Below the pieces are notes generated by a model. It did no database searches. It had not been told where the DNA came from and was given only the letters and a program-made list of their open reading frames with translations. From Chitinophaga pinensis (GTDB lineage: Bacteria; Bacteroidota; Bacteroidia; UKL13-3), in contig CAMCJW010000063.1 in assembly GCA_945875195.1 (NCBI GenBank), positions 1 to 11,969 on the forward strand: a DNA stretch of 11,969 bases, read 5' to 3'. The translations under genes and the position numbers were made by a program. Positions 1 through 5,350 of this stretch are shown one piece after another (within the stretch, counting starts at the first letter, position 1; every line of letters begins with the position of its first letter).

Positions 1-1
1 C

Positions 2-163
2 CTTAGCGAAACTGAAAGTAAAGTGCTTTTTATCCCGCCTGGCTATGCCAATGGAATTAAGGCTTTAGAAGAAAACTCCAAATTAATGGTTTTTTCTAAC
101 TTCACCATCCAACAAGCCGCCAATGACAATATAAAATTTGAAATCAATAAATGGGAATTGTAG
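2..163 (+). CDS. C-terminal end of a cupin-type sugar nucleotide epimerase (5' truncated by window edge)
   Basis: Only the last 53 codons are present, read from base 2 to the TAG at 161-163. The peptide contains VLFIPPGYANGIKALEENS followed by an aromatic and hydrophobic strand (LMVFSNF). This resembles the end of the double-stranded beta-helix in the dTDP-4-dehydrorhamnose 3,5-epimerase/RmlC-like family, where a P-x-G-[FY]-A-[HN]-G motif precedes the last core strands. The usual 'AHG' reads 'ANG' here, which suggests a divergent sugar epimerase rather than RmlC itself. The position directly before capF and wbjD fits a role in nucleotide-sugar synthesis for the same polysaccharide. A heptanucleotide repeat array begins on the base after the stop codon, and its first bases give a second in-frame stop (TAA). 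The assignment rests on a short fragment, so the exact substrate cannot be stated. Confidence 0.6.
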   Translation, partial: LSETESKVLFIPPGYANGIKALEENSKLMVFSNFTIQQAANDNIKFEINKWEL

Positions 164-303
164 TAACTTGTAACTGGTAACTTGTAACTGGTGACTGGTG
201 ACTTGTAACTGGTTACTGGTAACTGGTGATTTGTAATTGGTGACTGGTAACTGGTGACTGGTAACTGGTGACTGGTAACTGGTGACTGGTAACTGGTGAC
301 TGG
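164..303 (-). repeat. Heptanucleotide tandem array, left arm (TRACTGG on + strand), 20 units
   Basis: Twenty consecutive 7-bp units run without any indel from the base after the upstream stop codon. The + strand units are TAACTGG, TGACTGG, TAACTTG, TGACTTG and close variants (TTACTGG, TGATTTG, TAATTGG). Read on the - strand this is CCAGTYA, the same family as the arrays inside wbjD. The distal part (241-303) alternates strictly between TGACTGG and TAACTGG, making a pure 14-bp dimer repeated 4.5 times. The first half is more mixed. An antisense reading frame across it is only the repeat translated. The period and the absence of unique spacers rule out CRISPR. Confidence 0.95.
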
Positions 304-335
304 TAATCATTTACTAGTAATTAATTAACTTGTGA
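304..335. other. Junction between the two opposed heptad arrays, with nested palindromes
   Basis: This AT-rich 32-bp stretch separates the left and right arrays. It holds a perfect 10-bp palindrome, TTACTAGTAA (311-320), then a perfect 8-bp palindrome, TTAATTAA (321-328). A short stem ACTTG-tga-CAAGT (328-340) runs into the first right-arm unit. TTACTAG keeps the register of the left-arm unit, and CTAGTAA resembles right-arm units such as CTAGTCA, so the palindrome looks like the point where the two orientations meet head to head. It would form the loop of any large hairpin made by the arrays. Confidence 0.7.
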
Positions 336-440
336 CAAGTCACAAGTCACTAGTCACTATTAACAAATCACAAGTCACAAATCACAAGTCACAAGTCACA
401 AATCACAAATCACAAGTCACCAATCACTAATTACCAGTAA
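336..440 (+). repeat. Heptanucleotide tandem array, right arm (CAAGTCA/CAAATCA), 15 units
   Basis: Fifteen 7-bp units run in perfect register, ending four bases before the capF start codon. Most are CAAGTCA or CAAATCA. The exceptions are CTAGTCA, CTATTAA, CCAATCA, CTAATTA and CCAGTAA, which cluster near the two ends. The orientation is opposite to the array at 164-303: the reverse complement, TGACTTG, occurs there exactly and differs by one base from TGACTGG. The two arrays are therefore an imperfect inverted repeat of more than 100 bp per arm. The array makes up the whole sequence upstream of capF, so any promoter or leader signal for capF must lie in or beyond it. Confidence 0.95.
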
Positions 441-444
441 AAAA

Positions 445-1575
445 ATGCTAAAAATAGGAATCACAGGACAAGCCGGATTTATAGGGAAACATATTTACAA
501 TACCCTTGGTTTAACTCCCGAAAAATATGAACGAATAGCATTCAAAAAAGAATATTTTGATGCTGAAAGTGATATAGATGCTTTTGTAAGTAATTGCGAT
601 GTTATTATTCATTTGGCTGCTATGAACAGGCACAATGATGCAAATATTATTTATAATACCAATATAGAATTAGTTCAGAAGCTGATTGCTTCCTTAGAAA
701 GAACAAACTCAACACCGCACGTATTATTTTCATCTTCTACCCAAGAAGAAAAGGATAATTTGTATGGAAAATCAAAAAAAGAGGGGCGCGAACTATTTGT
801 AAATTGGGCTACAAAAAAACAAGCAAAATTTACAGGGTTAGTGATTCCGAATGTTTTTGGGCCGTTTGGTCACCCTTATTATAATTCAGTAGTAGCCACA
901 TTTTGCCACCAATTATCACATGGAGAAACACCAACTGTAAATGGCGACAGCCAATTGAATTTAATTTATGTGGGAGAGTTGGTAAATGAATTCGTTGGCC
1001 AAATTGAAAATGCAATCAATAAAAAATCTTTTCAAGAAACTATTACTATCAATCACCAGCACGAAATTACTTTAGTAGAACTTTTAAATAAAATTACAAA
1101 TTTCCAAATTGAGTATCAAGGAAAAGGCATAATTCCTAAATTGAATAATGCATTGGACTATTTATTGTTCAATACTTTTAGGTGTTATATGCCAATTAAA
1201 AGTTACTTCCCAGTAAAGTTTACAAGTCATCCAGACAATAGGGGTGCATTTACTGAAATAATCCGATTAAATATTGGAGGGCAAGTTTCTTTTTCAACCA
1301 CAGTTCCGCAAATAACTAGAGGAAACCATTTCCATACCCGCAAAATTGAACGATTTGCCGTAATTAAAGGAAAAGCCCTAATTCAGCTCAGACAAATTGG
1401 TACAAATGAAGTCATTGATTTCTATTTAGATGGAAATGAACCGGCCTATGTAGATATGCCTGTTTGGTTCACCCATAACATAAAAAACATTGGCGACGAA
1501 GAATTGTACACCATTTTTTGGATCAATGAATTTTATGACCCGGCTGATCCGGATACTTATTTTGAAACGGTTTAG
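445..1575 (+). CDS. capF: CapF/WbjC: bifunctional UDP-sugar C3-epimerase/C4-reductase in UDP-L-FucNAc synthesis
   Basis: By family, this cytoplasmic enzyme takes the 4-keto product of CapE/WbjB, epimerises C3 with a C-terminal cupin, and reduces C4 with an N-terminal NADPH-dependent SDR domain, giving the UDP-sugar that WbjD/CapG converts to UDP-L-FucNAc. The Rossmann motif GQAGFIG is at residues 8-14, LAAMNR at 57-62, a serine cluster at 96-98, and the Tyr-x3-Lys pair at Y107/K111 in YGKSK. The cupin begins near residue 255. GNHFHTRKIE supplies H295, H297 and E302, and WFTH supplies H344, the expected metal-binding set. At 376 residues it is full length for the family. ATG at 445 follows an A-run with no Shine-Dalgarno match and is the only start that keeps the complete nucleotide-binding strand. 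The heptad array ends four bases upstream. The N-terminal domain alone would match many epimerases; the SDR plus cupin fusion makes the call strong. Confidence 0.92.
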   Translation: MLKIGITGQAGFIGKHIYNTLGLTPEKYERIAFKKEYFDAESDIDAFVSNCDVIIHLAAMNRHNDANIIYNTNIELVQKLIASLERTNSTPHVLFSSSTQEEKDNLYGKSKKEGRELFVNWATKKQAKFTGLVIPNVFGPFGHPYYNSVVATFCHQLSHGETPTVNGDSQLNLIYVGELVNEFVGQIENAINKKSFQETITINHQHEITLVELLNKITNFQIEYQGKGIIPKLNNALDYLLFNTFRCYMPIKSYFPVKFTSHPDNRGAFTEIIRLNIGGQVSFSTTVPQITRGNHFHTRKIERFAVIKGKALIQLRQIGTNEVIDFYLDGNEPAYVDMPVWFTHNIKNIGDEELYTIFWINEFYDPADPDTYFETV

Positions 1576-1763
1576 CATCTTTAGCTATTAGCAGCCAGCG
1601 TTCGGCAATCAGTAGATAAAGTTGTAATTTTTAAGCTATCAGAATTTAAAGCAACTAGTAGATAAAAAACACAAGCTATCTGAATTCACCTGGCAGCTTT
1701 CCGAAAGCAAAGAGTTAGCATAAAACCGCTAATAACTGACCACTAAAAGCATAAAAATAAAAT
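1576..1763. other. 188-bp intergenic gap with degenerate repeats, no gene
   Basis: No coding frame of note is visible between capF and wbjD. AGCTAT occurs three times (1583, 1634, 1674). The stretch around 1611-1648 (AGTAGATAAAG...AAGCTATCAGAATTTA) is echoed at 1657-1688 (AGTAGATAAAA...AAGCTATCTGAATTCA), an imperfect tandem duplication offset by about 40-46 bp. A short stem GCTTTC-c-GAAAGC lies at 1696-1708 but has no following T-run, so it is not called a terminator. No clear Bacteroidota promoter (TTTG/TAnnTTTG pair) was recognised. The stretch may be decayed repeat DNA of a second type; that is inference. Confidence 0.6.
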
Positions 1764-3020
1764 ATGAATAATACACCCGACACCAATCACCAATCACCAG
1801 TTACCAAACTAAAACTAGTAACAGTAGTTGGTACGCGACCAGAAATCATTCGCCTATCTCGTGTGATGGCTAAAATGGATGAATCACCTGCTATTGAACA
1901 TATTATTGTTCATACTGGTCAGAATTATGATTACGAATTAAATCAAATATTTTTTGATGATTTGGGTATTCGTAAGCCAGATTACTTTTTAAATGCTGCC
2001 GGTGCTACTGCTACCGAAACAATAGGACAAATACTCATAAAAATAGATGCATTGTTAGCAGATTTAAAGCCCGATGCTTTTATGGTACTAGGTGATACTA
2101 ACAGTTGCTTGTGCGCTATCCCAGCAAAAAAACGCCATATTCCTATTTTCCATATGGAAGCAGGAAATAGGTGTTTTGACCAAAGAGTTCCTGAGGAAAC
2201 CAATAGAAAAATTGTAGATCATATTGCTGATATCAACTTAACTTATAGCGATATTGCCAGAGAATATTTGTTGAGAGAAGGTTTACCAGCTGACAGAATT
2301 ATTAAAACAGGTTCCCCCATGTTTGAAGTGTTAAATCACTACAAACCCAATATTGAAAAAAGTGATATCTTGAAAAAATTATCATTGGAGAAAGGCAAAT
2401 ATTTTGTGGTTTCAGCACACAGAGAAGAAAACATTACCAACGACAAAAACTTCTTTGGATTGATTGATAGCCTGAATGCAATTGCTGAAAAATACCAATT
2501 TCCAATTATAGTAAGCACACACCCAAGAACACGCATTCGTTTAGAAAAGCTAACTGCCACAAACAACAACCAGTCACCAGTAACCAATCACCAGTCACCA
2601 GTCACCAGTAACCAGTCACCAGTAACCAATCACCAGTCACCAATCACCCTAAACAGTTTAATTCAGTGGCAAAAACCGCTGGGTTTCAATGATTACAACG
2701 CGCTTCAAATTGATTCTTTTGCAGTACTTTCTGACAGTGGAACCATTTCAGAAGAAAGTTCAATATTAAACTTTTCGGCCTTAAATATACGTGAAGCCCA
2801 TGAAAGACCGGAGGCAATGGAAGAAACTGCCGTTATGATGGTTGGACTTGATAAAGAAAGAATATTGCAAGGTTTAACTCAGCTAGCCTATGAAAAAAAT
2901 AGCAAAAACCGAATTTTTCGCCCAATAATTGATTATAGTATGCCTAATGTTTCAAATAAAATGGTTAGAATTGTATTGAGTTATACAAATTATGTAAAAA
3001 GGGTAGTTTGGAGTGAGTAA
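1764..3020 (+). CDS. wbjD: WbjD/CapG-type UDP-L-FucNAc synthase (UDP-GlcNAc 2-epimerase family) with in-frame repeat insert
   Basis: This non-hydrolysing 2-epimerase family member is expected to epimerise C2 in the last step to UDP-L-FucNAc, using the CapF product. Family motifs are VVGTRPEIIRLS (21-32), HTGQNYD (50-56), VLGDTNS (108-114), MEAGNR (131-136), VSAHREEN (216-223), STHPRTR (251-257) and LSDSGTISEESS (322-333). AHERPE near 345-350 is typical of the FucNAc subgroup rather than of WecB. At 418 residues it is about 40 longer than I expect for the family, and the excess falls in two repeat-coded places. One is the N-terminus, where TNHQSPVT precedes the first beta strand. The other is residues 269-295, QSPVT-type heptapeptides between the STHPRTR helix and KPLGF. 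No ATG, GTG or TTG lies between 1764 and the GTRPE motif that would restore a normal N-terminus, so ATG 1764 is the start. The rest of the chain looks intact, so the gene is probably functional. Confidence 0.9.
   Translation: MNNTPDTNHQSPVTKLKLVTVVGTRPEIIRLSRVMAKMDESPAIEHIIVHTGQNYDYELNQIFFDDLGIRKPDYFLNAAGATATETIGQILIKIDALLADLKPDAFMVLGDTNSCLCAIPAKKRHIPIFHMEAGNRCFDQRVPEETNRKIVDHIADINLTYSDIAREYLLREGLPADRIIKTGSPMFEVLNHYKPNIEKSDILKKLSLEKGKYFVVSAHREENITNDKNFFGLIDSLNAIAEKYQFPIIVSTHPRTRIRLEKLTATNNNQSPVTNHQSPVTSNQSPVTNHQSPITLNSLIQWQKPLGFNDYNALQIDSFAVLSDSGTISEESSILNFSALNIREAHERPEAMEETAVMMVGLDKERILQGLTQLAYEKNSKNRIFRPIIDYSMPNVSNKMVRIVLSYTNYVKRVVWSE
1784..1804 (+). repeat. Three heptad units within the wbjD 5' coding end
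   Basis: CAATCAC, CAATCAC and CAGTTAC follow one another 20 bases after the wbjD start codon and encode part of TNHQSPVT. They belong to the same CARTMAC family and orientation as the array at 2571-2647. They sit ahead of the first conserved strand and lengthen the N-terminus relative to the family. With only three units the tract is short, but a fourth copy or a loss would shift the reading frame. Confidence 0.8.
2571..2647 (+). repeat. Eleven heptad units inside wbjD, translated as QSPVT-rich insert
   Basis: Eleven 7-bp units run without indel: CAGTCAC (5), CAGTAAC (3) and CAATCAC (3). Three units make 21 bp, so the coding product is a 7-residue repeat of the QSPVTNH/QSPVTSN type. The 21-mers at 2571-2591 and 2613-2633 are identical. 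CAGTAAC holds TAA, which would be a stop in one of the three frames. Units 1, 4, 7 and 10 are the ones read in that frame, and all four are CAGTCAC. The conserved enzyme motifs resume directly after the array. Confidence 0.95.
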
Positions 3021-3026
3021 ATTTTT

Positions 3027-4181
3027 ATGATAGAAAAAATTATTAAATCTGTTAAAAATAATCTGCTTAATATACCTGGTTGGAAAACCAACAGGAAGAT
3101 TGTTGTTATTGAATCAGATGATTGGGGAACTATAAGAACGCCCTCCAAAGCAATTTTAGAAAGCATCCAGAGTCAATTTAAAATTGAATTCAATCCATAC
3201 GTTATTTATGATTCATTAGAAACTGAGGATGATTTAAATGCACTTTTTGAAACCTTAAAATCTATTAAAAGTAATAGCGGGCAACATCCCATTTTTACAG
3301 CCAATAGTATTATGGCAAACCCTGATTTTGAAAAAATTAGGAAAAGTAATTTTTCAGAATACCATTATGAATTAGTAACGGATACATTTAAAAGGCAGCC
3401 AAATACTCAAAATTGCCTATCACTATGGAAAAATGGCATGAGTGAAAATATCTTTAAACCACAATTTCATGGAAGAGAACATTTAAATGTTGCTCTTTGG
3501 ATGGGGCTTCTGCAAACTGATAAATTAACAAAAGCGATGTTTGATTTTCACTTTTGGGGTATTGTAGCAGATGGGCTAAAAGATTTTGTGCATAGAAATT
3601 CTATGGCTGGATGCAATTATTCTTCTGAAACCGAACTGGCATTTATTGCCAATTCATTAGCTACAGGTTTAGCGCATTTTAAATCTATTATAGGATATAA
3701 CTCAAAGTCTTTTATTGCAAATAATCATATCTGGGATAACAATATTGAAAATGTTGTGCATGAAAATGGTGTTTTATATATCCAAGGGCAAACATTTCAG
3801 TTATATCCTCAATACAAAAGAATGTTGACAAAAAAAACTGGTAAAAGAAATCGTTTAGGTGGCTTTAATGCCAACAAACAAATTCATTTAACTAGAAATT
3901 GTGCCTTTGAAACATGCCAAGATAGAAACTTTAATGATAGCATAACAGGTTGTTTAAAGGAGGTAGATGTTTCTTTTCGATGGAATAGGCCTGCAACCAT
4001 TAGCACCCATAGAGTAAACTATATGGGAACAATAAGTGAAAAGAACAGAAAGGACGGACTTGAGAAATTGACGCTATTATTAAAATCAATTATAAAAAAA
4101 TATCCTGATGTAGAATTTATGTCTACTGATCAATTGGGGGATTTAATATTAAGTGAAAAAAACAATCTGATACCACAATAA
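3027..4181 (+). CDS. NodB-like polysaccharide deacetylase-type protein, copy 1
   Basis: The protein has no signal peptide or membrane segment and should be cytoplasmic. Near the N-terminus, NIPGWKTNRK leads into a strand ending in ESDDWGTIR (29-37), with an Asp pair at 31-32. FHGREH (147-152) gives an H-x3-H pair at H148/H152, and ISTHRVNY (325-332) gives H328 late in the chain. This order (Asp pair, His-x3-His, late His) matches the metal-binding plan of NodB-fold carbohydrate esterases, though the wording differs from the classic TFDD and H[ST]xxH, so the call is at fold level. LTRNC (288-292) is shared with the second copy at 9333-10439. A role in removing N- or O-acetyl groups from a sugar precursor or glycan is inferred. 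It starts seven bases after wbjD, so it is likely co-transcribed. ATG 3027 fits the alignment with the paralogue, with about seven extra N-terminal residues. Confidence 0.6.
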   Translation: MIEKIIKSVKNNLLNIPGWKTNRKIVVIESDDWGTIRTPSKAILESIQSQFKIEFNPYVIYDSLETEDDLNALFETLKSIKSNSGQHPIFTANSIMANPDFEKIRKSNFSEYHYELVTDTFKRQPNTQNCLSLWKNGMSENIFKPQFHGREHLNVALWMGLLQTDKLTKAMFDFHFWGIVADGLKDFVHRNSMAGCNYSSETELAFIANSLATGLAHFKSIIGYNSKSFIANNHIWDNNIENVVHENGVLYIQGQTFQLYPQYKRMLTKKTGKRNRLGGFNANKQIHLTRNCAFETCQDRNFNDSITGCLKEVDVSFRWNRPATISTHRVNYMGTISEKNRKDGLEKLTLLLKSIIKKYPDVEFMSTDQLGDLILSEKNNLIPQ

Positions 4182-4219
4182 TTAAGTAATGGTAATGATT
4201 TTGAACAAATTTTATATAT

Positions 4220-5347
4220 ATGATTAAAATTGGATTTACAGGGGATTTTTGCCCCTGGCAAAGAATTGAAAATAGAGTATTAAAAAATGATAATTGGCAG
4301 GAACTTTTTAATTCAGTCAAACCATTTTTTGATGAAAATGATTACAACATCATGGAATTAGAATGTCCATTGACTATTGATGGTGATAAAATTGATAAAA
4401 CAGGGCCTTATTTGAAAGCTCATCCTGCTAACGCGGAAATAATTAGCTATTTAAACTGCAAATTGGTGGCAACTGCCAACAATCACTTTTTGGATTATGG
4501 CGCAGTTGGCCTAAAAAATAGCTATGAAGCACTCAATAAATTTAACATTGAATGGATGGGGAGTGGATTCAATTTGGCTGAGGCTTCCAAGCCAATGGTA
4601 AAAGTAATAGGTGATTTAAAATTTGGTTTTATCAATATAGCTGAGAGCGAATGGACGGTTACATTTGGAGATGAACCAGGATGTAACCCCATAGATTTAC
4701 CTGGGATTTTTAATCAAATAGTTGAATTAAAAAATCAAGTTGATTTTATAATTATTAATGTTCACGGAGGCCATGAGCATTATGAACTGCCAAGTCCGAG
4801 AATGAAAAAATGGTATAGATTTTTTATTGAAGCCGGAGCAAATGCAGTGATTGGTCATCATCCTCATATTATTTCGGGTTATGAGTATTACAAAGAAGCG
4901 CCCATTTTTTATGGATTGGGAAATTTTTGTTTTGATTGGGTAAACCCAGCTCACAAAACTTGGAATTTTGGTATGATGGTTCGATTAATATTCGAAAAAA
5001 ATAAACAAATTACCTTTGAATTAGAATTTATAGAACAAAATGGTGACAAGGAAGGATTATTTTTAATAGAATCAAAGGAGCATTTTTTAAGTAAAATTGA
5101 AGAAATAAATCAAATCATAAGCAATGACGAATTATTGAAAGAATCGTTCAAAAATTATGTAAAATCAATGAATCGCACTATAAATACTCACCTCCAACCA
5201 TACTTAGGTAGAATTTTACTTAGAATGCACAACATTGGTTGGCTACCCGACTTAATTAGGAAAGATAAAAAGCTCCTTCTAAGCAATTTAATTAGGTGCG
5301 AATCGCATAAAGATGTTCTCCTAACTTCACTCATTAATAAAAAATAA
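4220..5347 (+). CDS. CapA-family (PGA_cap) metallophosphoesterase-like protein
   Basis: The fold is that of calcineurin-like phosphoesterases as found in the CapA family, named after poly-gamma-glutamate capsule synthesis. Metal-ligand motifs appear in the expected order: TGDF (7-10), MELECPL (45-51), ANNHFLDYG (86-94), VHGGHEH (181-187), GHHPH (212-216) and GLGNFCFDW (232-240). The family's catalytic role is poorly defined. In polysaccharide loci such proteins could be phosphatases or take part in ligation or export, but the sequence does not decide. Unlike the Bacillus CapA protein it has no N-terminal membrane anchor or signal peptide and starts directly on the first beta strand (MIKIGFTGD), so a cytosolic site is likely. 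The last 100 residues are helical and not recognised. It follows the deacetylase-like gene after 38 bp and is followed by the asparagine-synthase-type gene after 3 bp. Confidence 0.8.
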   Translation: MIKIGFTGDFCPWQRIENRVLKNDNWQELFNSVKPFFDENDYNIMELECPLTIDGDKIDKTGPYLKAHPANAEIISYLNCKLVATANNHFLDYGAVGLKNSYEALNKFNIEWMGSGFNLAEASKPMVKVIGDLKFGFINIAESEWTVTFGDEPGCNPIDLPGIFNQIVELKNQVDFIIINVHGGHEHYELPSPRMKKWYRFFIEAGANAVIGHHPHIISGYEYYKEAPIFYGLGNFCFDWVNPAHKTWNFGMMVRLIFEKNKQITFELEFIEQNGDKEGLFLIESKEHFLSKIEEINQIISNDELLKESFKNYVKSMNRTINTHLQPYLGRILLRMHNIGWLPDLIRKDKKLLLSNLIRCESHKDVLLTSLINKK

Positions 5348-5350
5348 ATT

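Noticed and set aside
83..310. Antisense reading frame of 75 codons across the left heptad array
   Set aside because: It is the repeat translated (SPVT/LPVT heptapeptides) plus the reverse of the epimerase tail; heptads without stops stay open in any frame, so openness is not evidence of a gene.
164..440. CRISPR array
   Set aside because: Units are 7 bp and contiguous with no unique spacers, and no cas gene is visible.
445..1575. CapF as a plain NAD-dependent epimerase/dehydratase
   Set aside because: The C-terminal cupin with H295, H297, E302 and H344, and the following WbjD gene, point specifically to the UDP-L-FucNAc pathway enzyme.
1696..1708. Stem GCTTTC-c-GAAAGC as a rho-independent terminator
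   Set aside because: The stem is very short, only moderately GC-rich and not followed by a T-run on the + strand.
1764..3020. wbjD as a pseudogene because of its repeat insertions
   Set aside because: Both intrusions keep the frame, all family motifs are present in order, and the stop codon is at the expected C-terminus.
4196..4203. TGATTTTG before the CapA-like gene as a Bacteroidota -7 box (TAnnTTTG)
   Set aside because: It matches imperfectly, no clear -33 TTTG partner was found, and the genes around it look co-transcribed.
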